A stretch of DNA of 43,411 bases from Promethearchaeota archaeon (GCA_016926735.1 JAFGOA010000198.1:1-43411); one strand, 5' to 3'; counted from the stretch's first letter, positions 1-9,766 are shown. Made by a program: numbers and translations. The notes: generated by a model not told the origin, from the letters alone.

Positions 1-254
<254 letters not shown>

Positions 255-413
255 TTTATTATGAATTAGTATAATTTTAGATAATTTCTTTCAATTAATC
301 ATAAATAATGAATTGTGTATTAAATTTTCTTATTGAAAATCTAAAAAAATCAAAAAAATTGAAGTCTTTGTAGTTTTATTTAAGATGTACTATTATTAAA
401 TATGATAGAATAA

Positions 414-2720
414 ATGGTTGATTTCGATAATTTTATAAAATATATCAAAACTCAAGATTATTATAGGAACCAAATAACACATATTCAACATATACCATCT
501 AAAAGAGCAGAATTTGGTGTATTAGAGAAACCTTTAAGAACAAGACTTCAGAGATGGTTGGATAATAAAGGGATAAAACTCTGGAAGCATCAAACTGAAG
601 CTATTAATTTAATTCGAAGAGATAGTAATATTATTATTGCTACTTCTACAGCTTCTGGAAAATCATTATGCTATAACTTCTCTGTACTTCAAAGAATTTT
701 TGAACATCCTGAAACTACAGCAATATATATCTTTCCAACAAAAGCTCTTGCCCGAGATCAATATAATTCTTTATCATCTTTAATGTCAGATATAAATGTG
801 AAAGAGACTCGTTTAGGTATTTATGATGGAGATGTCGAGCCTAATGTAAAAAAACAAGTACTTGAAAACGTAAATATCATTATAACTAATCCTTATGGAT
901 TGCATTATTATTTACCATGGTTCAAACGTAAGTGGGCTAGAATATGTAAAAATTTAAAATATATTATTATTGATGAGGTTCATATTTATAGAGGTATATT
1001 TGGATCTAATTTTGCTTTATTAATGAGAAGATTAAAACGAATTTTAAAAGAATTTAATACTAAACCAATTTGGATCTTATCCAGTGCAACTATTAATAAT
1101 TCTAAAGAATTTGCAAAAAAATTAATTGGAGAAGAATTTATTGTAGTTGATTGTGATAAGTCTCCTTCAGGAGGGAAAAAAGTAATTTTATGGGATCTTC
1201 CATATGATAGTTTTTCTGAAAAATATCATTCTGCCCATCAAGAAACTAAAAATCTTTTTATAACACATCTTAAAAAAAATATCCAAACCTTAACTTTTAC
1301 CTTATCAAGAAAAATGGCTGAATTACAAGCTATTTGGACACGAGAGATGATTCCTCAAATAAAAGAACAAATCTATAGTTATCGAGCAGGAATTAGTAAG
1401 AAAAAAAGAAGAGAGATAGAAAATAATTTTAAAAATAGAACTATATTAGGTATTAGCTCTACAAATGCATTAGAATTAGGGATTGATATTGGATCATTAG
1501 ATGCAACAATAAGTTCAGGTTTTCCTGGCACATTATCCAGTTTTTGGCAACAAATAGGGAGATCTGGAAGAGGTGAAGAATTATCAATTTCTACCCTTAT
1601 TCCTATGGAAAATCCATTAGATTTATTTTATATTCACAATCCTGATATTTTATTTGGGCCTATCCAAGAAGACATTCCAATTACATTAAAAAATAAATAT
1701 ATTGTTCAAAATCATTTATCATGTGCTTCTAAAGAAAATCCCCTAAAAGAGAATGAATTTGTTCTATTTGATATTGAAAATAAAGATTTTTATTTAGAAT
1801 GTCTTGAAGAATTGATTCTGAAAAATCTTTTGATGAAACGTGGAAATAAATATTACTGGAAAGGAAATTTTTATCCAAATCAGAAATATGGATTAAATGA
1901 CTTATCTGATAAAATTTATAAAGTAATGCTACAAGGTGATACTGAAGATCAATTTCTGACAACTGAAGATGAAAGTTTTGTATTTAGAGACTTACATCTT
2001 GGCGCTGTTTATTTATACGAAGCAGAAACCTATGTTGTCCATGAATTAGACATAGAAGAAAAAAAAGTGTATATAAGAAAAGAAAATGTGGACTATTATA
2101 CACAATCTTTAAAAAGTACAGAAATAACACCATTAGAGGTAATCTATGAAAAAAAAATCGGGCTACATAGTGAAATAGAGGTTTTCTTTGGAAATGTAAA
2201 AGTTGAACATGAATATTATTCATATAAAGTAATTGATTCATTAACTCAGAATATTCTAAGTCGACATCCTTTAGAAGATATCCCAATAATTAAATTTGAA
2301 TCTCAAGCAGTATGGTTTTACATTCCGTTTGAATGGCAAAAAGAGCTTGAAATGAATAATTTTGATCTTGGAGGAACGGTACATGCAATTGAACATGCTA
2401 TGATTGCGATGGCTCCTGCTTTAACTCAAATATCTAGGTGGGATTTAGGAGGTGTATCAATTGAATTTGATCCAATAAAACAACAACCAGTAATTCATAT
2501 ATATGATGCTTATCGTGGAGGTATTGGGATATCTGAACAATTATTTTTTAATATAAAACAGCTCTTTTCTATTACCTATAGACTAATAAAAACATGCTCA
2601 TGTAAAACTGAAAATGGTTGTCCTTGCTGTTGTCTTAGCCCTCGTTGTGGTAATCAAAATGAACCTTTAGATAAAAAGGGAGCTCTTTTTATGTTGGATA
2701 AAATTATCAATTCTTTATAA
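414..2720 (+). CDS. DEAD/DEAH-box helicase, MrfA/YprA/Hrq1 type with DUF1998-like C-terminus
   Basis: A superfamily 2 helicase of 768 residues. Visible motifs: Walker A TSTASGKS (77-84), motif Ia PTKALARDQ (109-117), Walker B DEVH (187-190), motif III SAT (224-226), and motif VI QQIGRSGRG near 385 in the second RecA domain. The C-terminal third ends in a cysteine cluster (CxC, GCPCCC, RCGN around residues 728-747), matching the four-Cys metal site of the DUF1998 domain in MrfA-type helicases. Bacterial MrfA and eukaryotic Hrq1 are DNA repair helicases (3'-5' unwinding, mitomycin or crosslink damage); a DNA repair role here is inference from family. Length agrees with MrfA-type proteins (about 750). 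It stands alone, with a glycosyltransferase-like gene 109 bp downstream on the same strand. Confidence 0.88.
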   Translation: MVDFDNFIKYIKTQDYYRNQITHIQHIPSKRAEFGVLEKPLRTRLQRWLDNKGIKLWKHQTEAINLIRRDSNIIIATSTASGKSLCYNFSVLQRIFEHPETTAIYIFPTKALARDQYNSLSSLMSDINVKETRLGIYDGDVEPNVKKQVLENVNIIITNPYGLHYYLPWFKRKWARICKNLKYIIIDEVHIYRGIFGSNFALLMRRLKRILKEFNTKPIWILSSATINNSKEFAKKLIGEEFIVVDCDKSPSGGKKVILWDLPYDSFSEKYHSAHQETKNLFITHLKKNIQTLTFTLSRKMAELQAIWTREMIPQIKEQIYSYRAGISKKKRREIENNFKNRTILGISSTNALELGIDIGSLDATISSGFPGTLSSFWQQIGRSGRGEELSISTLIPMENPLDLFYIHNPDILFGPIQEDIPITLKNKYIVQNHLSCASKENPLKENEFVLFDIENKDFYLECLEELILKNLLMKRGNKYYWKGNFYPNQKYGLNDLSDKIYKVMLQGDTEDQFLTTEDESFVFRDLHLGAVYLYEAETYVVHELDIEEKKVYIRKENVDYYTQSLKSTEITPLEVIYEKKIGLHSEIEVFFGNVKVEHEYYSYKVIDSLTQNILSRHPLEDIPIIKFESQAVWFYIPFEWQKELEMNNFDLGGTVHAIEHAMIAMAPALTQISRWDLGGVSIEFDPIKQQPVIHIYDAYRGGIGISEQLFFNIKQLFSITYRLIKTCSCKTENGCPCCCLSPRCGNQNEPLDKKGALFMLDKIINSL

Positions 2721-2829
2721 CCAATTATTAATTTCTATTATCAAAATCTTTTACATCAATCCAATAATTAAAAAGTTTTGAATTATTTAGAAAAATAATG
2801 TAAATCTTTAAGATAAATTTTATACATTA

Positions 2830-4326
2830 ATGAAGATAATGAATTTTAGGTTAACAAGATTACGTACAATATATCTTATTTATGTTATTTTTATATTGGT
2901 AATTACTTTTTTACCAATAGATATTATTTTATTATATATCTTTCCAGATGATAGTTATTATTATTTTGAGATCGCAAAAAATGCTGCAGTCAATGGATTT
3001 ATCTCTTTTGATAATATAAATAAAACCAATGGATTTCATCCTTTATGGTTTATTATGTTAATTCCTATCTTTATTCTTAACTTGGATAAAATAATAGCAT
3101 TAAGAATTATCCTATTATTTCAAGGAATCATAATTGGAATTGCTGTTTATTTTATTTATAAAATTATAAGAATTTATTTTGATGAAAAATCAGGTTTATT
3201 TGGAAGTTTAATATTCCTTTTCTTACCACTAAGTTTTTTAACATATTTAGATGGATGTGAAGCATCGCTTAATATTTTATTATTAGCAATTGTGATATAT
3301 CAATTGTTAATAAATGATTTTAGTAATTTGGATTTTAAACATACACTTTTTCTTGGGTTTAGTTTTTCACTATCCTTTCTTACACGTTTAGATAATATTA
3401 TATTAATTACACCTATCTTATGCTGGTTGCTTTTTACCAATATAATCCAAATAAATAAAAAGAATATAAAATATATTTTTACTTTTTTTATTTCTTTTTC
3501 AATTTTACCAGGATTATATTTTTTATGGGCTTTTTTAAATTTTGGTCATCTAATGCCAATAAGTGGTGTAATTTGGAATAACTCTACACAGTATACAATT
3601 ATTTATCTTTGTATAATTGTAATCACTTGTTTTTTTCTAAGTATTTTATATAGAATTATATATACCAAATTAATGAAAAGAAAGTGGGAAAGAAGCACAA
3701 AAAATGGCAAAATTCTTATTATCATTCTTTTACTTCCAATCTTCCATTTACTGTATTATTTTACAACAAGAGGTAGGTTTATGTTATGGTATTTACCAAT
3801 TGAATTAATTTTTATTGCTATCGGGGGTTCTCTTGTATTCTATAAAGCATTTGGAAATATAAAAAAAGGAAAAATCTTTTCTGTTGATAAAGAAAAGTTC
3901 ACAATTGCAATTACTGCTTTAAGTTTTATCTTTTCATATGGTACTATTTATTTTTCAGTTTGTGCTGTAGTTGATATAAAGGTATACCATTTATCTCCAA
4001 GATATTATGAAGCAACACAGTGGGTTAATAATCATATTCCTGAAAATGCTACTATGGCCAGTGCTAATGCTGGATTCTTAGGATATTTCATAGATCGTAC
4101 ATTAATTGAATGTTGGGGATTAGTAAATAGTTATGAATTTTTAGAAACATATAATGCAAATGTTACTAAATACATTATTGAAGGGGATTATGACTATTAT
4201 ATTGATCAAATACAGTATATACCTCTAAGTGCTATAGAAATGAATAGTTATGGTTTAGTATTAAATATATCATTTGTAGATTTTGATGCTCCTGAAAGAA
4301 CCCTACAAATATGGTATAAATCTTAA
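2830..4326 (+). CDS. GT-C fold polytopic membrane glycosyltransferase-like protein
   Basis: A 498-residue protein with roughly ten hydrophobic segments. After the first membrane helix comes an extracytoplasmic loop with an Asp-Asp pair (D40-D41, context FPDDSYYYFEIAKN) followed by TNGFHPLW (66-73). An acidic pair in the first outer loop is the usual catalytic feature of GT-C (PMT/ArnT/GT39-like) enzymes, which transfer sugars from polyprenyl-phosphate donors on the outer face of the membrane. The C-terminal soluble part (about 390-498) is probably extracytoplasmic. Acceptor and donor cannot be told. It could contribute to surface protein or lipid glycosylation. No partner genes are adjacent, although a sequon-rich surface protein lies at the other end of the window. 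Confidence 0.7.
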   Translation: MKIMNFRLTRLRTIYLIYVIFILVITFLPIDIILLYIFPDDSYYYFEIAKNAAVNGFISFDNINKTNGFHPLWFIMLIPIFILNLDKIIALRIILLFQGIIIGIAVYFIYKIIRIYFDEKSGLFGSLIFLFLPLSFLTYLDGCEASLNILLLAIVIYQLLINDFSNLDFKHTLFLGFSFSLSFLTRLDNIILITPILCWLLFTNIIQINKKNIKYIFTFFISFSILPGLYFLWAFLNFGHLMPISGVIWNNSTQYTIIYLCIIVITCFFLSILYRIIYTKLMKRKWERSTKNGKILIIILLLPIFHLLYYFTTRGRFMLWYLPIELIFIAIGGSLVFYKAFGNIKKGKIFSVDKEKFTIAITALSFIFSYGTIYFSVCAVVDIKVYHLSPRYYEATQWVNNHIPENATMASANAGFLGYFIDRTLIECWGLVNSYEFLETYNANVTKYIIEGDYDYYIDQIQYIPLSAIEMNSYGLVLNISFVDFDAPERTLQIWYKS

Positions 4327-4563
4327 TTTTTTAAAATTCTATATCCACAATAATTTTTAATATGAAAGCAATAGATTAAATTATTAGTTTTAACACTATC
4401 TCTTTTTTTTCAAATAATTATTAATATCAATAAATAGATCATACTTTTATTATCAAATTTTAGAGTCACAAATTATGATAGTGAGACTTAAATAATAGAA
4501 ATACGATATTATTTTTGAAAAATTTTCTTTTTTTAAATAATTCAAAAGGAATAAATATTAACA

Positions 4564-5121
4564 ATGAGCTCAAATGATCTTTTATTAATTAAGAAATATG
4601 AAGAAGAGACGGGAAAAAAGGCTATTCTTAAAGGAAAAGAAACCAAGATTTATTTAAAATGGAAGGATGAGCAACAGAAAATAGAACATAATATTAATGA
4701 TAATTCTCCATCTTCTCTTTCAAATTCTATGGATTCACCGTCATTTTTAGAAATTCAAAAAGAAATTAAACAATTATCTGAAAAAATCAATTCATTTGAT
4801 TCAAGATTAAGAATTATTGAAGAGAAGCTTGCTAATGATAATGAAATGCATTTTATCAAAGAAATTTCAATAGATATATTACTCCAAACAATTAAAGACA
4901 TCTATAATTCATCAGCAAAATTAATTGGAGATTTCGTACATCTATCAACTATAATCCAAAAATTAAAAAAAAGCTTTTATTGGTCAAATGAAAAAATTCA
5001 GAAAGAAATTTTTCAACTTTTTGAGGATGGTAAAATTCAATTATTTCCTGGAAAGACTCTTGATGATGTACCTTTTATTAAAAATGGTAAATCATACGCT
5101 TGGTTTAAAATAACAGATTAG
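4564..5121 (+). CDS. Hypothetical protein, coiled coil plus winged-helix-like C-terminus
   Basis: A 185-residue soluble protein I do not recognise. Residues 1-35 form a basic block (KKYEEETGKKAILKGKE). A Ser/Asn-rich linker follows (about 45-60), then a predicted coiled coil (about 62-95, heptad-like EIQKEIKQLSEKI). The C-terminal 85 residues alternate helices and end in a strand pair around a KNGKSYAWFKI segment, which resembles the wing of a winged-helix domain. A DNA-binding or regulatory role is possible but is inference only. It is flanked by 237 bp of AT-rich intergenic DNA upstream and followed by a small coiled-coil gene on the same strand. Confidence 0.6.
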   Translation: MSSNDLLLIKKYEEETGKKAILKGKETKIYLKWKDEQQKIEHNINDNSPSSLSNSMDSPSFLEIQKEIKQLSEKINSFDSRLRIIEEKLANDNEMHFIKEISIDILLQTIKDIYNSSAKLIGDFVHLSTIIQKLKKSFYWSNEKIQKEIFQLFEDGKIQLFPGKTLDDVPFIKNGKSYAWFKITD

Positions 5122-5182
5122 AAATTTCATTATTTTTAAAATATATTTTTGAAAAAATCAATTTAATATTTTCATCTTAACC

Positions 5183-5190
5183 TATAAATA
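5183..5190 (+). promoter_or_regulatory. Candidate archaeal TATA box for the small coiled-coil gene
   Basis: TATAAATA preceded by CC, about 74 bp before the ATG at 5257. It would place transcription start near 5213-5217 and leave a 40-nt leader that contains the GGTG ribosome site. The motif is easy to find by chance in DNA this AT-rich, so this is a candidate only. Confidence 0.35.
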
Positions 5191-5256
5191 ACAAAAAAGA
5201 ATTAATATATTGTAAATTTATTAAAAAATACATTTTAATAATTATAGGTGAAAAAA

Positions 5257-5466
5257 ATGAGTGTTGAAAAACTCGAAAAGCAAATCGATGATTTGATGGA
5301 TAAAAGAGATAAACTCGAAGAAAAATGTGATACTCTTCCAGAATGTGAAAAAGACGATGGATGTGAAACTTGTAAAGTCTTTGCTGAGATCGAAAAACTT
5401 GATGAAGAGATTGAAAAGTTAGAGGAAAAGTTGGATGAATTAATTGGATCTGATGATGAAGATTAA
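5257..5466 (+). CDS. Small acidic Cys-containing coiled-coil protein
   Basis: A 69-residue protein starting MSVEKLEKQIDDLMDK. I chose the ATG at 5257 rather than the GTG at 5248, because that GTG lies inside the ribosome-binding sequence (AGGTG, six to seven bases before the ATG). The chain is almost wholly helical and charged, with two heptad stretches separated by a central loop containing four cysteines (CDTLPEC and GCETC). Paired CxxC-like cysteines flanked by helices would suit a helical hairpin clamped by a metal ion or disulfides; this is inference. It ends in an acidic tail (DDED). Family not recognised. It sits convergent with the acyl-CoA dehydrogenase gene. Confidence 0.6.
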   Translation: MSVEKLEKQIDDLMDKRDKLEEKCDTLPECEKDDGCETCKVFAEIEKLDEEIEKLEEKLDELIGSDDED

Positions 5467-5638
5467 TTAATCTGCTTTTATATATTAAAAAACTTAACAA
5501 GTATTTTCTTTTAATTTATTATTTATTTTCGCTTTATATTCTTATTCTTTACTATTTAATTTACAATTATTGGAAAATTAACTTAAAATAAAAGAAAAAG
5601 ATAGAATAAAAAAATTAATTGTTTAATAGTACTTAATT

Positions 5639-6937
5639 TTATTTTACTGACATTTTATATAATGTTCTTAAAGCCATACTCATGATATATTGTTGGATTT
5701 GTCTGCTTCCTCCAACTATCTCTTGAATTCTGGAGATACCAAGATAATCATGTATTAAGGTATTATCTGATAGTCCTGCTCCTCCCATAAGATTTGCAGA
5801 TTCATAACATACCACTTTTGATAGATTACATGCTTGGTATTTCAACTGACTTGCGAGAACTACCATAGCTTGTTTGACTCCTTCTGGAATCTTATCTGCG
5901 CCTCCAAATTTTTCAACTTTTTCATCAAAAATTTCACAGAATTTTATTAAACCTAAAGTAAGATTGGTAGTTTGTGCCCAAAGATCAGTTAATACAAATC
6001 CTACTCCTTGGAACTTTAATATTTCTTGATTAAATTGTTTCCTTATATTGGAATAAATCATCGCATGAATCAAAGCACCCCAGCATTGGGACATAGCAAT
6101 CTGAGCAATACCTATACGTTCATCAACTAATCCCTCAAATAAATGATCACGACCCGTTCCGGTAGGGCCTAAAACATATTCTTTTGGTACTCTTAAATTT
6201 TCTAATTTTTCTTTTCCAAGATGTAATTTAGGTGCCCATGGAATATTGACTCGTTCACAATACCAACCATCCCAGCTAGTATTTACTAAGAATTGTCCCA
6301 TTTTATCTCCTTTATTTTTTTCAGCAGTTGCATATGTTATTGCCCATTTTGCTTTTGGACCATTAGTTTGAAATACTTTATCACCATTTAAAATATAACT
6401 ACCATCATCTTGCTCTTCACATATAGTTAATTGATGGACTGCGTCAGAACCTCTTTCGGGCTCAGTTATTGCAACACATCCAACAGCGTCTCCAGTAACT
6501 ACTTCTCTTAAAGCTTCCACGCGTACGGGAATATTTTCATGATGAAAATAAAGAGGATTAATACATAATACATTAGCCCCTGTAACAAATGCAAATTGTG
6601 TGTCAAACATATCAATTGGTAAAAATCTTATAAAGTCAGCAACTAAACCATATTGTTCATAATTTTGATCTATAACTTCATATGCTCTTGATCGAGAAAG
6701 ATATCCTTGCTTTCCAAATGGTCCCATCCAGTTATAAATATCTTCATTAGGACCATGTGTAATATTATTTTTCTTTTCAAATCGCATACAAAATCTTTCA
6801 ACTTCTTTGAGGAGATTAAATTTTTCAGGGGATATTATAGGCATTAAGATATTATTGAGCATACTATAACGATTTTTTAAACTCAATTTATCTAATATTT
6901 CATCACTTACTACTTGTGTTTTAAATTTCGTTTCCAT
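5639..6937 (-). CDS. Acyl-CoA dehydrogenase family flavoprotein
   Basis: A 432-residue protein with the three-part acyl-CoA dehydrogenase layout: an N-terminal helical domain, a middle beta domain (ITEPERGSD at about 158-166, then NGDKVFQTNG), and a C-terminal helical domain with VDERIGIAQIAMSQC and, near the end, GGAGLSDNTLIHDYLGISRI. These are family motifs for FAD binding and substrate contact. Such enzymes catalyse alpha-beta dehydrogenation of acyl-CoA thioesters and pass electrons to an electron-transfer flavoprotein. The exact substrate cannot be told. No ETF, thiolase or acyl-CoA ligase gene is in the window, so it appears isolated. The start ATG at 6937 follows a GTGTGA ribosome-site-like sequence. 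Confidence 0.88.
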   Translation of the reverse strand: METKFKTQVVSDEILDKLSLKNRYSMLNNILMPIISPEKFNLLKEVERFCMRFEKKNNITHGPNEDIYNWMGPFGKQGYLSRSRAYEVIDQNYEQYGLVADFIRFLPIDMFDTQFAFVTGANVLCINPLYFHHENIPVRVEALREVVTGDAVGCVAITEPERGSDAVHQLTICEEQDDGSYILNGDKVFQTNGPKAKWAITYATAEKNKGDKMGQFLVNTSWDGWYCERVNIPWAPKLHLGKEKLENLRVPKEYVLGPTGTGRDHLFEGLVDERIGIAQIAMSQCWGALIHAMIYSNIRKQFNQEILKFQGVGFVLTDLWAQTTNLTLGLIKFCEIFDEKVEKFGGADKIPEGVKQAMVVLASQLKYQACNLSKVVCYESANLMGGAGLSDNTLIHDYLGISRIQEIVGGSRQIQQYIMSMALRTLYKMSVK

Positions 6938-7043
6938 TTTCTCACACTAGATAATTTCTTTTTTTTTACTTATCACTTAAAACATTAGTAATCTTAAAAA
7001 TTTTTTTTAATGTTTTTGCCAATAAATGAAAAATAGTAAATAG

Positions 7044-7796
7044 TTATGTGATTAGATCTTTTAATCTTTGTGAGAATTTTTTAGTGATTATTAAACTGGT
7101 CTCAAAAGGACAGTTTTCTTTAAATAGAATAACAGAAATAAAATGATCATCAATTCCTTTCAATGATAAAATACCAAAATCTTCTAATGAAATTAATTCT
7201 TTGACTTTATAATTACCAGATATAAATCTTCCTTCTAACAAACGGATAATTTCTGATAAAACATTAGGATCTAAATTGGATATTATTACTCTTCCTGTCT
7301 GTGTTAAAAGAGCTGATGAAACTACAAAAACAGAAAAAGTATGCAACTCATTGAATACTTTCATAATATCTTTTTTAACTTCATAAGATATTACTTCTTT
7401 ACTGTTATCTAATATATTTTCAATATTTTTTTCGAAATCATTAAATTTAGTAATTTCTCCAGTAAAATTGTGCGTTAGTGAATCCAAGTCAAATTTCTCT
7501 AAAAATTGATTTTTTACTTCTCGTAATTGGTTTCGAAGTTCAACAAGATTATCTCCACGATCAGCAAAAATAGCAAACAACAATTCATCACTTCTTATTC
7601 GAGCAATTTCAAATATGAATTTAAATGGACCAACTTCAATTTCGGATAATTTTTCTGTTTTTAATGTTTGTTTTACAAAAGAAAAAATTGCTCCAAGAAA
7701 ACCACTTGTTAATTTTATATTAAATAAATCTTCATATGCTTTATAAAAAATCAGCTCTCCTGTGTTACCTTTTTGTATAAATATATTTTTAATCAT
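7044..7796 (-). CDS. Longin/roadblock-like two-domain protein
   Basis: A 250-residue soluble protein. The N-terminal half (about 1-100) begins with a short strand, then ELIFYKAY, TSGFLGAIFSFVKQTL and KFIFEIARIRSDELLFAIFADRGD, a beta-beta-alpha-beta pattern like a longin domain. The C-terminal part (about 150-250) has SSALLTQTGRVIISNLDPNV then a helix and more strands, like a roadblock/LC7 (MglB) domain. Such proteins are abundant in Asgard archaea and generally bind or regulate small GTPases; that this one does so is inference, supported by the two small GTPase genes 2-5 kb away. It lies between acyl-CoA dehydrogenase and spt5, with gaps of about 110 bp on each side. The assignment rests on pattern only. 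Confidence 0.5.
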   Translation of the reverse strand: MIKNIFIQKGNTGELIFYKAYEDLFNIKLTSGFLGAIFSFVKQTLKTEKLSEIEVGPFKFIFEIARIRSDELLFAIFADRGDNLVELRNQLREVKNQFLEKFDLDSLTHNFTGEITKFNDFEKNIENILDNSKEVISYEVKKDIMKVFNELHTFSVFVVSSALLTQTGRVIISNLDPNVLSEIIRLLEGRFISGNYKVKELISLEDFGILSLKGIDDHFISVILFKENCPFETSLIITKKFSQRLKDLIT

Positions 7797-7910
7797 TGCT
7801 TTTATTATCCTTTCAAATTTAAATCCAATTTCTTATTATTTAAATAATGTAAAAATAGACATTTAAAAATTTATAAAAAGAAAATTGAATAATGGATAGA
7901 AAAAGTATCA

Positions 7911-8681
7911 TTAAAATCCATCAAATTTAGCCCATTCATCTTCTTCTTCTTCAAATTCTTCTTCCTCATCTTCTTCAGCAGGAATATTATCTTTATTTCC
8001 TTGATCAGATAATTCTTCATATTCTGAATCAAAATCATCTTCAAAAGTTAGAGCCTTCTCAAGATCTTGTGGTAATTCTTCAGAGACAGATGCCATAACT
8101 TTGGGAATAGGTTTTTCTTCTTCTTCTTTCTTCTTTTCAACTAATTTAAGATAATCTCCATGGATTTTAATTGTAATTGGTGTTTCTTCTTGTAATAATC
8201 TTACAACAACTTCTTCACTACTTGATGTATCATGTGGCATTCTCATAACTTTAGCACGTTCTCCTTCAAAAACACCACTAATTATCTCTACTGTATCTCC
8301 TACTTCAAGATATTCTGTGACTGAACGTGGTAATAACACATGTTTTATTTCTCCTAAAGAAATATTCTGTACAATTCTACCTTTAATATGAGGAATTCCT
8401 TGTACTGCTATTTGAACATCATGTTTTTGAGGTGCTTCAAAGAAAATATAGCCGGGGAGTAAAGGAGAGATAAGAATTGCTTTAATATCGGGAATAATAT
8501 CTAATATTCTAAATCTATAGAAAATTTGTCTTAAGATATTACTTTCTTGATTTATTGTTGTTCTAACAGCGAATAAAGTGATTGTATCATCTATTTCATC
8601 CTTTTTATTTGTATTATTTAAATCTTTAAAATTTAAATTCTCTATATCCTTATTATTATAATTCTTTTCTTCATCCGACAT
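7911..8681 (-). CDS. spt5: Transcription elongation factor Spt5 with acidic C-terminal tail
   Basis: The archaeal NusG/Spt5 homologue, which with Spt4 clamps RNA polymerase and raises processivity. After a charged, Asn/Lys-rich N-terminal leader (1-35), the NGN domain spans about 36-120 (LFAVRTTINQE, LLPGYIFFEAP, IPHIKGRI). A KOW motif lies at about 123-160 (YLEVGDTVEIISGVFEGERA). The domain order matches archaeal Spt5, but at 256 residues it is longer than the usual 145-160. The extra length is the N-terminal leader and a C-terminal tail after about 175 that is very rich in Glu and Asp and ends EWAKFDGF. It is followed by aIF1A about 210 bp upstream in the same direction. No spt4 is nearby. 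Confidence 0.93.
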   Translation of the reverse strand: MSDEEKNYNNKDIENLNFKDLNNTNKKDEIDDTITLFAVRTTINQESNILRQIFYRFRILDIIPDIKAILISPLLPGYIFFEAPQKHDVQIAVQGIPHIKGRIVQNISLGEIKHVLLPRSVTEYLEVGDTVEIISGVFEGERAKVMRMPHDTSSSEEVVVRLLQEETPITIKIHGDYLKLVEKKKEEEEKPIPKVMASVSEELPQDLEKALTFEDDFDSEYEELSDQGNKDNIPAEEDEEEEFEEEEDEWAKFDGF

Positions 8682-8893
8682 TTTTTCTCTTATTTACCTT
8701 ATTTGAATTCTTTATTTTTTAATAATATCAATTAAATAATTAAGAAAATAAGTATATTATTATAAGGATTTTACTCAATTAATATTTTTCTTTTTTATTA
8801 AATTCTTCAATTTTAGTTAAATCTAATAAAGTTGGATTTCAATAAAAAGATTTAAATCGATTTGAGTGAAGAGAAATAAATAAATAAAATTAA

Positions 8894-9247
8894 TTAAACT
8901 GGAAGGTTATTGATATCTAATATTTCAGGTATCTTATTATTTCTAGCTAACCATGAAATCTCACTTTTAGTATAACGCCAAGAGATTTCAGCTTTTCCAA
9001 GGTCTTCTTTTGCTTGAGTTTCCCAATCCCAAGGATTAACGATAACAAGATCACCTTTTCTTATCCAGACTCTTTTTTTGATTTTTCCACGAATACGTCC
9101 TATTCTTGCGATACCATCTTCACAAAACACTCTCATTCTATCATTTCCAAAAATATCAACAACTCTAGCAAACATCTCTCCAGATTTTTTTCTGGGAAAT
9201 TTAACTCTGCCAATATTTTCTATCTCTGTTTCATTCTTTTTTTTCAA
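8894..9247 (-). CDS. eif1a: Translation initiation factor aIF1A
   Basis: A 117-residue OB-fold (S1-like) factor that binds the A site of the small ribosomal subunit during initiation. Recognisable stretches include GEMFARVVDIFGNDRMRVFCEDG, which spans the first strands, GRIRGKIKKRVWIRKGD and VIVNPWDW; these match archaeal/eukaryal IF1A. The start is a TTG (first base 9247). It is favoured because a GGTG ribosome site sits six bases upstream and no ATG precedes the conserved IGRVKFPRKK segment. The gene is close to a cupin gene upstream (about 36 bp from that gene's stop), so the two may be cotranscribed. Confidence 0.93.
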   Translation of the reverse strand: MKKKNETEIENIGRVKFPRKKSGEMFARVVDIFGNDRMRVFCEDGIARIGRIRGKIKKRVWIRKGDLVIVNPWDWETQAKEDLGKAEISWRYTKSEISWLARNNKIPEILDINNLPV

Positions 9248-9283
9248 ATTTTACACCTTTTCAATCAATCTGTTATTATTAAT

Positions 9284-9619
9284 TCAAATCTTATCATCTG
9301 GTTTATAATCACCTTTAATAAAAATGATTTTAATTGGATTTTCCGAATCGTTTCTAATATTATGCATTTCTCTAGGTTCTATTAGGAATATTGATCCTTC
9401 AGTTGCATTATATTCTTGATCATCCACGATCATTACCCCATTACCCTTTATAAAATAAAAAGTTTCATCAACGATATTATGACCATGAGATTTTTCACCC
9501 ATCATCTCTCCTGGTTTTAACAAAATTACTCCCCAGTCAATGCTAGGTCCTCGCATTAAATATTTAACTCCAGAATCACCATTCCGATAATTAAAATCAT
9601 TTTCACTAACTTTTCGAAT
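9284..9619 (-). CDS. Small cupin-domain protein, probable ATT start
   Basis: A single-domain cupin. The first motif appears as GEMMGEKSHGHNIVDETFYFIKG and the second as PREMHNIRNDSENPIKII, forming one beta barrel that usually holds a metal; His residues in SHGH and EMH are the likely ligands. Function cannot be told from sequence. The first ATG in frame (9556) leaves only 90 residues and removes VSENDFNYRNGDSGVKYL, which looks like a normal cupin N-terminus. The frame stays open upstream to a stop at 9650-9652. The best start is therefore an ATT at 9617-9619, seven bases after a GGTG ribosome site, giving 111 residues. A non-canonical start or a mutated ATG are both possible. Confidence 0.7.
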   Translation of the reverse strand: MRKVSENDFNYRNGDSGVKYLMRGPSIDWGVILLKPGEMMGEKSHGHNIVDETFYFIKGNGVMIVDDQEYNATEGSIFLIEPREMHNIRNDSENPIKIIFIKGDYKPDDKI

Positions 9620-9766
9620 AAAATAACACCAATTGTTATGATAATAACATTAAAAAGATAATATTTTACTTGATTAATAATTTTTGTTAAAATTTAAAAT
9701 ATACAATAAATAAGGAATTTAAGAAAAATTAATTTTCATTAATGATGTTTTAATTGATAGACATAT

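Noticed and set aside
8999-9400. Plus-strand open frames opposite aIF1A and the cupin gene
   Set aside because: They mirror strongly recognised minus-strand genes and have no family signal of their own.
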